From positions 1 to 64,000 of the forward strand of contig MKTT01000110.1 in NCBI GenBank assembly GCA_001898385.1: 64,000 bases of DNA. The letters are read 5' to 3'. Positions 40,945 to 49,527 of the stretch are shown piece after piece. A program made the translations under genes and the position numbers. The notes beneath the pieces were generated by a model, which worked only from the letters and a program-made list of their open reading frames with translations, ran no database searches and was not told where the DNA came from. The stretch is from Planctomycetales bacterium 71-10. Its GTDB lineage: Bacteria; Planctomycetota; Planctomycetia; Isosphaerales; Isosphaeraceae. Numbering within the stretch: position 1 is the stretch's first letter; each line of letters begins with the position of its first letter.

Positions 40945-42861
40945 TTGAACGTCACCGACGAGCTGCTGGACTACTACGGCCGGGAGCTGGCCTACCTCCG
41001 CGACATGGGGGACCACTTCGCCCGCGCTCAGCCCGCCGTGGCCGGGCTCCTGGCGATCTCCGCCGGCCGCTGCGAGGACCCGCACGTCGAGCGGCTGATG
41101 CAGGCGTTCGCCCTGCTGACCGCCCGGATCCGCAAGAAGCTCGACGACCGCTTCCCGGAGATCACCAACGCCCTGCTGGAGGTCGCCTACCCCCACGCCC
41201 TGCGGCCCCTCCCCTCGGCCACGATCGTCCAGTTCGAGGGGGCCGGCGAGGCGGGCAAGTCGGCCGAGGCGCGCAAGGTCCCCGCCGGCTCCCCCCTGGC
41301 CGCGGCCGGCGAGATCGACGGCGTCCGCTGCCGGTTCCGCACCGTCTACCCGGTCGAGCTGTGGCCGATCTCCGTGGAGGCCGCCTCGCTGGCGCCCGAC
41401 CGCGTGGTGCAGTCGGGCCGGCCCCCCGGCGCGGTCGCCCTGCTCCGGCTCACGCTCCGGTGCCACGCGCCGGGGGGCTGGGCGTCGCTCAAGGGGCTGA
41501 AGTCGCTGCGCTTCTACCTCGACGGCGGCGAGCCCGTCGCGTCGGTCCTGTACGAGTGCCTGTTCCACCGGCTCATCGAGGTCTGGGCGGCCGAGGCCGA
41601 CGACCGCGGCTCGCCCCGGCTCGTGCTGCCCCGGTCGGCGGTCCGGCCGGTCGGGTTCGACGAGGACGAGGGGCTTTACCCGCTCGCCTTGCGGTCGTCG
41701 CCGGGCTATCGGCTGCTCCAGGAGTTCTTCGCCTTCCCGCAGAAGTTCCAGTTCTTCGACCTGGCCCTGGGCGACCTCGCGGGGTCGAGGCCGCCCGCGG
41801 GCCCCGAGAAGCCGGCCGGCGCGATCGAGCTTTCGTTCTGGCTCGACTCGCCGCCGCGATCCGAGGTGGCGGTGCGGCCGACGAACTTCCGGCTGGGCTG
41901 CACGCCGGCCGTGAACCTGTTCCGCTGGATCCCCGAGCCCATCCCGCTGACCCACCTCCAGACCGAATACCGCGTGGTGCCGGACGTGGAGCACCCGTCG
42001 GGCTTCGAAATCTTCTCGGTCGACCGCGTGGTCAGCTCGGGGTCGTTCCTGGAGGAGTCGCGCGAGTTCCAGCCGTTCTACGCCCTGCGGCACGGGGCGC
42101 GCGAGGCCGACGGCGTGGCCTACTGGCTGGCCGGGCGCGACGCCTCGCCGCTGGACGGCGGCTCGGACGTGACGCTGTCGTTCGTGGACTCGCGGTTCAC
42201 GCCCTTCCGCCCGGCGGTGGAGAAGATCACGGCCACGCTGACCTGCACCAATCGCAACGTGCCGTCCCGGCTGCCGTTCGGTGGCGACCTGGGCTACCTG
42301 GAGGCCGAGGCCGACCCCGCCGCCGGCCGGGCGCGGATGCTGATGCAGCCCACCGAGTCGCTCCGGCCGCCGGCCGGCCGCCAGGCGCAGTGGCGGCTGA
42401 TCTCCCAGCTCGCCCTGAACCACCTGTCGCTGGCCCCCTCCGACCGCCCCGGCGACCGCGCCGGGGGCGCGGCCGCGCTCCGCGAGCTGCTGGCGCTGGC
42501 GGCCTTCCCCAGCGGCGACGACCGGGCCGACGAGGCGACCGCGAAGATGATCCAGGGGGTGCTCGACGTCTCGCACGAGCGGGTGTCGGCCCGCGTGGCC
42601 TTCCCGGACGGCGACGCCGGCGGCGCGACCGCCAGGCGTCGGCTGATGGGCAAGCCGCTGTCGCTGGGCCTGGAGGTCCGCCTCCTGCTCGACGACGACG
42701 CCTTCCCCGGGGCGCGGGCGTTCCTGCTGGCGGCGGTCCTGGATCGGTTCCTGGGCGGCTACGTCGGGATCAACGGCTTCACCAGGCTGGTGGCGACCAC
42801 CAGGCAGAGGCGAGGGACGTGGCGATGGCCGGCCCGCAGCGGCGACCGCATGCTGATCTGA
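40945..42861 (+). CDS. tssF: T6SS baseplate protein TssF
   Basis: 638 residues, near family length. It starts (TTG codon) with MNVTDELLDYYGRELAYLR, the classic TssF opening, and continues with CEDPHVERLMQAFALLTARI and FPEITNALLEVAYPH. Later stretches include FRLGCTPAVNLF, LTCTNRNVPSRLPFG and the C-terminal GYVGINGFTRL. TssF forms the baseplate wedge with TssG and TssE. The TTG start is supported by GGAGG seven bases upstream and by homology from the first residue. The 3' end overlaps tssG by 37 bases. Confidence 0.94.
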   Translation: MNVTDELLDYYGRELAYLRDMGDHFARAQPAVAGLLAISAGRCEDPHVERLMQAFALLTARIRKKLDDRFPEITNALLEVAYPHALRPLPSATIVQFEGAGEAGKSAEARKVPAGSPLAAAGEIDGVRCRFRTVYPVELWPISVEAASLAPDRVVQSGRPPGAVALLRLTLRCHAPGGWASLKGLKSLRFYLDGGEPVASVLYECLFHRLIEVWAAEADDRGSPRLVLPRSAVRPVGFDEDEGLYPLALRSSPGYRLLQEFFAFPQKFQFFDLALGDLAGSRPPAGPEKPAGAIELSFWLDSPPRSEVAVRPTNFRLGCTPAVNLFRWIPEPIPLTHLQTEYRVVPDVEHPSGFEIFSVDRVVSSGSFLEESREFQPFYALRHGAREADGVAYWLAGRDASPLDGGSDVTLSFVDSRFTPFRPAVEKITATLTCTNRNVPSRLPFGGDLGYLEAEADPAAGRARMLMQPTESLRPPAGRQAQWRLISQLALNHLSLAPSDRPGDRAGGAAALRELLALAAFPSGDDRADEATAKMIQGVLDVSHERVSARVAFPDGDAGGATARRRLMGKPLSLGLEVRLLLDDDAFPGARAFLLAAVLDRFLGGYVGINGFTRLVATTRQRRGTWRWPARSGDRMLI

Positions 42862-43904
42862 TCGAACGCCTCCGCACGGAGCCGTTCCGCTTCGACTTCT
42901 TCCAGGCCGTCCGGATCCTGGCGAGGCTCGCGCCCGGCCGCGCGCCGGTGGGCCTGGACGGCCCCTACGCCGAGGAGGTGGTCCGCTTCGCCCAACTCGT
43001 CTCGCTCCAGTTCCCCCCCAGCGCGATCGACTGGGTGGAGGGGATCCCCGAGCCGACGTCGGGCGAGATCGAGGCCGGGAGCCGCGGCGACGGCCCGCCC
43101 CCCACGCTGACCACCACGTTCATGGGCCTCGTCGGCCCGATGGGCGTGCTCCCGACCGTCTACACCGAGGAGCTGGTCGGCCCGCTGGCGAAGCGTCGCG
43201 GGCCGGCGGTCGAGTTCTTCAACCTGTTCCATCACCGGCTCGTCTCGCTGTTCTACCGCGCCTGGGAGAAGTACGACCTGCCGACCGGCTGGGAGCGGTC
43301 GCGGGCCCCCGGCGCGGACCCGGCCGACGACGCCTTCGCCGAGTCCCTGTTCCACCTGGTCGGCCTGGGTGCCGAGCCGTTGCGCGGCCGGATGGCCGTC
43401 GAGGACGACGCCTTCCCGTATTACGCCGGCCTGTTCGCCCAGCAGCATCGCTCGGCCGTGATGCTCGAACGGCTGCTGGTGGACTACTTCGACCGCCCGG
43501 CGCGGGTCGTCTCGTTCGTGGGCCGTTGGCTGAAGCTCCGCCCGGAGGAGCAGACCCGGCTCGGTTCCCGCGGGGCGTTCAACCGGCTCGGGTCGGACGC
43601 CGTGGCCGGCCGGAAGGTGTGGGACGTCCAGAGCAAGTATCGGATCCGCGTCGGCCCGCTCTCGCTCGCCGACTTCTACGCCTTCCTCCCCGGCGGGGAG
43701 GCCGCGGCGCGGCTGATGGACCTGGCCCGATTCTACGACCGCGGCGAGCTGGATTTCGACGTCCAGCTCGTGTTGCGCAAGGAGGAGGTCCCGGCCTGCC
43801 GGATCGGGCGCGACGCCGGCGCCGCGCGGCTGGGGCGATCCGCCTGGCTCAAGCGCCGCGAGTTCGATCGCGACGCCGAGGACGCCGTCTTCCGGCCCGG
43901 CTGA
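42825..43904 (+). CDS. tssG: T6SS baseplate protein TssG
   Basis: 359 residues. Family motifs are RTEPFRFDFFQAVRILAR, VRFAQLVSLQFPPSAI, TTTFMGLVGPMGVLPTVYTE, EFFNLFHHRLVSLFYRAWEKY and GPLSLADFYAFLPGG. With TssF it makes the baseplate wedge and contacts TssK. It starts inside the 3' end of tssF (37-base overlap), so translation is probably coupled. A 127-base gap separates it from tssK. Confidence 0.94.
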   Translation: MAGPQRRPHADLIERLRTEPFRFDFFQAVRILARLAPGRAPVGLDGPYAEEVVRFAQLVSLQFPPSAIDWVEGIPEPTSGEIEAGSRGDGPPPTLTTTFMGLVGPMGVLPTVYTEELVGPLAKRRGPAVEFFNLFHHRLVSLFYRAWEKYDLPTGWERSRAPGADPADDAFAESLFHLVGLGAEPLRGRMAVEDDAFPYYAGLFAQQHRSAVMLERLLVDYFDRPARVVSFVGRWLKLRPEEQTRLGSRGAFNRLGSDAVAGRKVWDVQSKYRIRVGPLSLADFYAFLPGGEAAARLMDLARFYDRGELDFDVQLVLRKEEVPACRIGRDAGAARLGRSAWLKRREFDRDAEDAVFRPG

Positions 43905-44031
43905 CCGAATCGGGAGGATCCGGGACGTCGCCCCTCGTTCGATCCGGGATCGTATGATAAAGTCATCCCGCGACGGGCCGTCGGAGGGGACGAGGGCCGT
44001 CGCGGCCGGCCGCGAGCGGGGAGGTGGGGAC

Positions 44032-45432
44032 ATGGCGAAGCGCCCCGTGCACTGGTTCGAGGGGATGTTCCTCAAGCCCCACCATTTCCAGGCCGCCGAG
44101 CGTTGGGCGCGCGAGCGGATCCGCGAGGCCGAGGACTGGCTCCAGCCCCACGACTGGGGCCTGCGCTCCGTCCAGATCGACGAAGACGCCCTGGCCAACC
44201 GCACGCTCCGCATCTCGTCCTGCCAGGCCCGGTTCAAGGACGGGACCACCGTCTCCGTCCCCGAGGAGGCGGCGCTCGACCCCGTGGAGCTGGGCCCCGC
44301 CCTGGCCCGTCGCGAGCGGCTGACGGCCTACCTGGCCGTCCCGGCCTGGCACCCGGCCCGGCCCAACGCCCGGCGCGAGGCGACCGAGGACGCGCCCCGG
44401 TTCCTCGTCGGCCCGCTGGAGCAGCCCGACGAGAACACCGGCGGCGACGAGGAGGAGATCGAGTTCCGCAACATCCAGGCGCGGATCCTCCTCGACGACC
44501 AGCTCGCGCCGGGCTTCGAGACCCTCCCCCTCGCCCGGATCGAGCGCTCGGGGGGCGATCAGGCCCCGCCCCGCGTCGAGCGAGCCTACGTCCCGCCGAT
44601 CCTCGGCCTCGACGCCTGGCGTCCGCTCCAGGAGGACGTCCAGGCGCTCTTCCGCCAGGTGGAGGCGTGGGTCGACCAGGAGGCCGCGCAGCTCACCGGC
44701 CGCAAGGTGGCGTTCGACAGCCAGGTCCTCGGCGACGCCGAGCGGATCCTCCGGCTCTCGACGCTGAACGCGGCCTCCGCGGCCTGGCGGTCGTTCCTGT
44801 TCACGCGCGGGCTGCACCCGATGGCCATGTACGCCGAGCTATGCCGGCTGATGGGCCAGCTTGCGATCTTCGGCGAGACCCGCAAGCCCATCAAGGCCCC
44901 GGGCTACGACCACGACGACATCGGCCCGGCCTTCGCGATCGTCATGGCCGAGGTCCGCCGCCTGCTCGGCACTCTGGGACGCGTGCCGTTCCTCAAGCGC
45001 TACTTCAAGCTGGAGGGCCCGCGGTTCCAGGTCGCGCTCGACCCGGACTGGACGCTGGAGTCGTCGAAGCTCTACATCGGCGTGGAGACGACCGAGATCA
45101 TGGACGCCGAGTGCGACGCCATGATCCGCTCGACCGACTTCAAGCTCGGCAGCGGCGACCAGGTGGAGTCGATCTTCAAGAGCGGCGCCGCCGGGCTGGC
45201 GATGAGGCCCCTGACCCGCATCCCCCCCGAACTCCCCGGGGGCGTCGTCTACTTCGAGATCGTCCGCAACCCCGAGGCGTGGAAGGACGTCGTCCGGGCG
45301 GGGACGCTCGGGCTGCGGTTCAAGCTCGACAAGGGGAAGTTCCTCAGCCCGCAGATGCTGGCGTTCGTCAGCCCGGCGACGGGCCGCACGGTGAACCTCC
45401 AGTTCGCCGTCTTCGTCGTCAAGCCGCAGTGA
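44032..45432 (+). CDS. tssK: T6SS baseplate-membrane connector TssK
   Basis: 466 residues, as expected. It starts MAKRPVHWFEGMFLKPHHFQ, the defining TssK N-terminus, and contains GLRSVQIDEDAL, HPMAMYAELCRLMGQLAIF, YDHDDIGPAF and the C-terminal FEIVRNPEAWKDV. TssK trimers link the cytosolic baseplate to TssL/TssM. The ATG follows GGGGAGGTGGGGAC; the Met at 43954 is rejected because it adds a non-conserved tail. tssL starts 25 bases downstream. Confidence 0.95.
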   Translation: MAKRPVHWFEGMFLKPHHFQAAERWARERIREAEDWLQPHDWGLRSVQIDEDALANRTLRISSCQARFKDGTTVSVPEEAALDPVELGPALARRERLTAYLAVPAWHPARPNARREATEDAPRFLVGPLEQPDENTGGDEEEIEFRNIQARILLDDQLAPGFETLPLARIERSGGDQAPPRVERAYVPPILGLDAWRPLQEDVQALFRQVEAWVDQEAAQLTGRKVAFDSQVLGDAERILRLSTLNAASAAWRSFLFTRGLHPMAMYAELCRLMGQLAIFGETRKPIKAPGYDHDDIGPAFAIVMAEVRRLLGTLGRVPFLKRYFKLEGPRFQVALDPDWTLESSKLYIGVETTEIMDAECDAMIRSTDFKLGSGDQVESIFKSGAAGLAMRPLTRIPPELPGGVVYFEIVRNPEAWKDVVRAGTLGLRFKLDKGKFLSPQMLAFVSPATGRTVNLQFAVFVVKPQ

Positions 45433-45457
45433 CCGGGCCGGAGCGGAGGGTGCGGGG

Positions 45458-46105
45458 ATGACCGATGCGTTCGCGGACCTGGTGATGCCGATCTTCGGCG
45501 ACGTGCTGGAGCTGCGGAAGCGGCTCGCCCGCGGCGAGCCCCGCGCCCTCGACGACGTGATGCGCCAGGTGCAGTCGGCGATCGACGAGGCGGCGCGTCG
45601 CGCCGTCACCGACCCGGCGGCCGCGCGCTCGTTCGACGACGCCCGCTTCGGCCTGGTCGCCTGGATCGACGAAGTGCTGACCGACTCGGAGTGGGGGCAC
45701 TCCGTCGGCTGGGGCTCGGAGGAGCACGTCCTGGAGTGGCTGTCCTTCCGCAGCCGCGACCGCGCCTGGCGGTTCTACGAGCACGCCGAGGAGGTCGAGT
45801 CCCGCGGCTCGATCGACGCGCTGGAGGTCTACCTCCTGGCCGTCGCGCTCGGATTCCGCGGCGAGTTGGCCCACGACCCCGGCCGCATGACCGACTGGGT
45901 GGAGCGCACCTACGCCCGCGTCGCCGAGGCGGGCGCCGCCGTCGAGTCGAAGCCCTTCCCCGACGACGACAAGGGGGCGGGGCTGGCCCCCCTGGGCGGC
46001 CCCTCCGTCCTGATGCGGGCGGGCGTCATGGCCGCCGTGACGATGCTGGCGACGCTCGCCGCGTACCTCTTCTCGGTCCATCACGACTACTACTCGGCCG
46101 GGTGA
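45458..46105 (+). CDS. tssL: T6SS membrane-complex protein TssL (DotU/IcmH family)
   Basis: 215 residues. The cytosolic helical domain (residues 1-180) matches DotU: FDDARFGLVAWIDEVLTDSEW, then ALEVYLLAVALGFRGEL. A single C-terminal transmembrane helix (about 188-207, MAAVTMLATLAAYLF) ends in a very short outer tail; there is no OmpA-type peptidoglycan-binding extension, so anchoring to the wall would need another protein. Its stop overlaps the next GTG start by 4 bases (GTGA). Confidence 0.92.
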   Translation: MTDAFADLVMPIFGDVLELRKRLARGEPRALDDVMRQVQSAIDEAARRAVTDPAAARSFDDARFGLVAWIDEVLTDSEWGHSVGWGSEEHVLEWLSFRSRDRAWRFYEHAEEVESRGSIDALEVYLLAVALGFRGELAHDPGRMTDWVERTYARVAEAGAAVESKPFPDDDKGAGLAPLGGPSVLMRAGVMAAVTMLATLAAYLFSVHHDYYSAG

Positions 46106-47589
46106 AGCGGGGCCCTCCCTTGATCGAATCGCTCCTGCAATCGCACGTCATGCTCGTGGTCTTCGGCGTCCTGGCGGCGATCACCGCGGGGCTCGCCTAC
46201 ATGTTCACGGCGCACCCGGTGCGATGGGTGCTGGCGCTGGTCGCCATCGCATGGGTCGTCCTCGTCGCCGTGTTCGACTTCGCGAGCCTGGACCTGGACC
46301 CCCGCCTACCTCCCGAGTTCCTCCACGGGCTACGGCCCTGGGCGATGGGCCTGGGGCTGGCCGTGCTGGGCCTGGGCTACCACCTGGGCGCGACCTTCTG
46401 GGGCGTTCGCGGGGCGGCCGAGGCCCCCGAGGCCGACGGGCCGGCGGCCGACCTCGATGCCGCCCTGGCCGAGATCGACGCGAGGCTCAGCCAGGCCCGC
46501 TACGACGCCGGGTCGCAGCCCGTGTTCCTGCTGCTGGCCCGCGACGAGGCCCTGGCGGCCGACCTGGTGCGGGCCTCGGGGATGAGCCTGTTCGCCGTCG
46601 GCCCCTCAGCGGCCGACGCGCCGGTCCACGCCTACGCCTCGGCCGACGGCCTGTTCCTGAGCTGCGCCGGGGCGTCGTCGTGGGGGCGGCCCGAGGACGG
46701 CGCGGCCCGGTTGGGGCGGCTCGTCGCCTGGATCGCCGCCCTGAACGCGGAGTCGCCGCCGCTGCGAGGGATCGCGGTCCTGGCACCGATGGAGGAGGCG
46801 AGGTCGCCCGAGGTGCTCAAGGAGATCGGCGGCCTGCGCAACGACCTCCAGGCGATCCAGGCCGGGCTGAAGGTGCGATGCCCCACGATCGCGGTCTTCT
46901 GCCTGCGCGACGGCCGCTCGGGCTTCGGCGAGTTCGCCGCGCGGATGCCCGCCGCCCTGCGGAACAACCGCTGCGGGTTCTCCACGCCGGGCTCGCGGCC
47001 GTTCGACCACGCCGCGGCCGACAGGGGCCTCCGCTGGTTCGTGCGCTGGCTCCAGAGCTGGTCGCTCAGCCTGCTGGCCGAGGACTATCTGTCGCTGGAG
47101 GGGAACGCCCGCCTCGTCGACCTGAACGCCTCCATGCGCCGCGACCTACCGGCCCTGCGGAACTTCGTGGAGACGGCGTTCTCCACCCACGCCCGCGCCC
47201 AGCCGGTGATGGTCCGCGGCTGCTACGTCGCCCTGTGCGGCCCCGCGCCGGAGGACCGGGCGTTCGTCCCCGGCCTGCTCAGGGGGCCGAAGTCCAAGAT
47301 GGTCGCCGACGCCGGGCTCGCCACCTGGGCCCGCGAGGCCGAGCGGGTCGATCGATCGTACCGCCGCACGGCCTTCGCGATGGCCGCGGCGTCGCTCGGG
47401 CTCGCGGCGCCCCTGTGGCTCCTGGTGATCGCCCCCCGACTCCGCGCGACGGGCCCCGGCGTCTCGGGCCCGCTGGGTTGGGTGGCCTGGGCCGGGCTGG
47501 GCGCCCTGGCCGTGGGCTGGGCCGCGGCGCTGCTCGCGCCGAAGCTGCGTCGCCGGCCCGCCGCCGCGACGCCGGAGGCCGCGTCATGA
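46102..47589 (+). CDS. short TssM/IcmF-like membrane protein with degenerate P-loop
   Basis: 495 residues, against about 1,100-1,200 for typical TssM. Two or three N-terminal transmembrane segments (within residues 8-105) precede a cytosolic domain resembling the IcmF NTPase-like region (GIAVLAPMEEARSPE, LRNDLQAIQAGLKVRCPTIAV, AALRNNRCGFSTPG). Where TssM normally has GPPGAGKT, this reads ARDEALAA (145-152), so ATP binding is unlikely. Two more transmembrane segments near the C-terminus (about 430-485) end the protein, and the large periplasmic domain is missing. The GTG at 46102 overlaps the tssL stop; a TTG at 46120 is an alternative. The stop overlaps the next start (ATGA). Confidence 0.75.
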   Translation: MKRGPPLIESLLQSHVMLVVFGVLAAITAGLAYMFTAHPVRWVLALVAIAWVVLVAVFDFASLDLDPRLPPEFLHGLRPWAMGLGLAVLGLGYHLGATFWGVRGAAEAPEADGPAADLDAALAEIDARLSQARYDAGSQPVFLLLARDEALAADLVRASGMSLFAVGPSAADAPVHAYASADGLFLSCAGASSWGRPEDGAARLGRLVAWIAALNAESPPLRGIAVLAPMEEARSPEVLKEIGGLRNDLQAIQAGLKVRCPTIAVFCLRDGRSGFGEFAARMPAALRNNRCGFSTPGSRPFDHAAADRGLRWFVRWLQSWSLSLLAEDYLSLEGNARLVDLNASMRRDLPALRNFVETAFSTHARAQPVMVRGCYVALCGPAPEDRAFVPGLLRGPKSKMVADAGLATWAREAERVDRSYRRTAFAMAAASLGLAAPLWLLVIAPRLRATGPGVSGPLGWVAWAGLGALAVGWAAALLAPKLRRRPAAATPEAAS

Positions 47590-49229
47590 CCACGACGACC
47601 AGCTACGACGAACTCCCCTACACCGACAACAGCTTCCACTACACCCACCCCGACCACATGGCCACGGTGGGCCTGCTCCACGGCCTCCCCGTCGCCCGCC
47701 CCGAGGGCTGCCGCGTCCTGGAACTCGGCTGCGCGTTGGGCGGGAACGTCATCTCCATGGCGCTGAAGTTCCCCGGCGCGACCTTCGTCGGGATCGACCT
47801 CTCCGCACGTCAGGTCGACGAGGGCCGCGCGACGGTCGAGGCGCTGGGGCTGGCGAACGTGGACCTCCGCGCCGCCAGCATCCTCGACGTCGACGCCGGC
47901 TGGGGTAAGTTCGATTACATCGTCTGCCACGGCGTCTATTCGTGGGTACCGGTCCCCGTGCGCGACAAGATCCTGGCGACCTTCGCCGAGAACCTCGCCC
48001 CCGGCGGCCTGGCCTACGTCAGCTACAATACGTTCCCGGGCTGGCACGCGCGGGGGCTGGCGCGCGACCTGATGGCGTACCACCTCCGCGGCGGTGCCGA
48101 CGTCCGCGACTCCGCCCGCGCCGCCAGGGCCTTCCTCAGGGACCTCGTCTCGATCCTCCCCGACCGCCGTACGGCCTACGCCGCGATCCTCAGCGGCGAG
48201 GGGCGGCTGCTGGACGATGTGGACGACGCCTATCTCTACCACGAGCACCTGGAGGAGACGAACTCCCCGTTCTACTTCCACCAGTTCATGGCCGACGCCG
48301 CCGCGAAGGGCCTGGGCTTCGTCGCCGAGGCCAAGACCGACGGCCTACGCGAAGGGCTGAGCCCGGAGGCCCGCGAGCGTATCGACGCCTGGGGCGACGA
48401 CCCCATCGCCCGCGAGCAGTACCTCGACTTCGTCGTCAACCGGACGTTCCGGCGCACCTTCCTGCGCCGCGAGGCCGACGGCCCCCCGCCCCGGCCGACG
48501 CCCGAGGCCGTGGCGTCGATGGCGGCCGGGACGGTGATGATGCCCGAGTCGCCCGACCTCGACGTCTTCGCCCCCGAGCCCGCCCCGTTCCGCACGCCCG
48601 GCGGCGGCCCGTCGTTGACCACGAACCACCCGCTCCTCAAGGCCGCGTTCCTGGAGCTGGCCCTCGCCCGCCCGAGGATGGTCCCCTTCGCCGACCTCCT
48701 CGCCCGAGCCCTCGGCCGCCTGTCGGCCGGCCCCATCGCCCCCTTCGACCCGACCGAGGCCGCCGCCTACCTGCGCGAGGCCCTCTTCCGCGGCTTCGCC
48801 GCCGACCTGACGACCCTGAGCGTCGCCCCCCCGCGCATCGCGACCGACCCCGGCGAAGCCCCCACCGCCAGCCCCCTCGCCCGCCACCAGGCCGCGCGCG
48901 GCGGCCGGATCACCAACATCGCCGGCCGCACCGTCGCCCCGGAAGACCTCGACCGCTTCCTCCTCCCCCTCCTCGACGGCGCCCGCCCCCGCGCGGTGCT
49001 GCAAGAAGCCCTCCGCGCCCGCATCGCCTCCGGCGACTTCACCATTTCCGCCGACGGGCGTCCCCTCGCCCCCGCCGAACTCGACGCAGCGGTCCGCGAT
49101 CTGGTCGACGAGAGCCTGCGCCGGCTGACGTCGATAGGGGTGCTGGAGGGCGGGGCCGCCGAGGGTCGAGCGATGCGCCGTTACGACCAGTCGTCCGCGA
49201 CGAATTTGGACGACGGATCGACCCTTTGA
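47586..49229 (+). CDS. SAM-dependent methyltransferase with methyltransferase-regulatory domain
   Basis: 547 residues, no signal peptide. Motif I is VLELGCALGGNV (about 43-54), followed by FVGIDLSARQV, FDYIVCHGVYSWVP and LAPGGLAYVSYNTFPGWH, a class I methyltransferase fold. From ~230 it matches the methyltransferase-regulatory type domain (YLYHEHLEETNSPFYFHQF, then YLDFVVNRTFRRT) and ends in a winged-helix-like tail. The substrate is unknown. Its ATG overlaps the tssM-like stop by 4 bases, so it is translated with the secretion operon and may modify a secretion component or effector. Its 3' end overlaps the convergent candidate immunity gene by 49 bases. Confidence 0.85.
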   Translation: MTTTTSYDELPYTDNSFHYTHPDHMATVGLLHGLPVARPEGCRVLELGCALGGNVISMALKFPGATFVGIDLSARQVDEGRATVEALGLANVDLRAASILDVDAGWGKFDYIVCHGVYSWVPVPVRDKILATFAENLAPGGLAYVSYNTFPGWHARGLARDLMAYHLRGGADVRDSARAARAFLRDLVSILPDRRTAYAAILSGEGRLLDDVDDAYLYHEHLEETNSPFYFHQFMADAAAKGLGFVAEAKTDGLREGLSPEARERIDAWGDDPIAREQYLDFVVNRTFRRTFLRREADGPPPRPTPEAVASMAAGTVMMPESPDLDVFAPEPAPFRTPGGGPSLTTNHPLLKAAFLELALARPRMVPFADLLARALGRLSAGPIAPFDPTEAAAYLREALFRGFAADLTTLSVAPPRIATDPGEAPTASPLARHQAARGGRITNIAGRTVAPEDLDRFLLPLLDGARPRAVLQEALRARIASGDFTISADGRPLAPAELDAAVRDLVDESLRRLTSIGVLEGGAAEGRAMRRYDQSSATNLDDGSTL

Positions 49230-49510
49230 AGGTCCCGGGCGAGACGATCCAGGAATGTCGCTTTCTCGACGTCCGGCATCAGCGGATGTTCCGGGTCGAC
49301 TCCGGTCGGGAAGTAAACTCCGACGTAATTGACCGGCCCGTCGTCGACGATCCTCACCTTGATACCGCGGGTGTTGGTGCCACGAATGTAGATGTCATCG
49401 TACTCTGATTCTCTTTTCGACCAGGTCATGTCCGGTATCCCCTGGACGGCCTGGAAGAGATCCTCGAGATCGAGAGTGGATCGGAACGGTCGGCTCAATA
49501 TGTTCTTCAA
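49181..49510 (-). CDS. candidate immunity protein for the RHS toxin
   Basis: 109 residues, small and acidic, no signal peptide and no family I recognise. It starts 17 bases after the RHS toxin stop on the same strand, the usual place for a cognate immunity gene. The start is a TTG at 49510, since no ATG or GTG lies upstream in frame, and the ribosome site is weak. Base composition is visibly lower in GC than the secretion genes, like the adjacent toxin tip, suggesting they moved together. The 3' end overlaps the methyltransferase gene tail-to-tail. Confidence 0.6.
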   Translation of the reverse strand: MKNILSRPFRSTLDLEDLFQAVQGIPDMTWSKRESEYDDIYIRGTNTRGIKVRIVDDGPVNYVGVYFPTGVDPEHPLMPDVEKATFLDRLARDLQRVDPSSKFVADDWS

Positions 49511-49527
49511 GGTCGACGCCTTCGGTC

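Noticed and set aside
43954-44031. Longer tssK start at 43954
   Set aside because: It adds a tail with no similarity, while the ATG at 44032 has a strong ribosome site and the conserved N-terminus.
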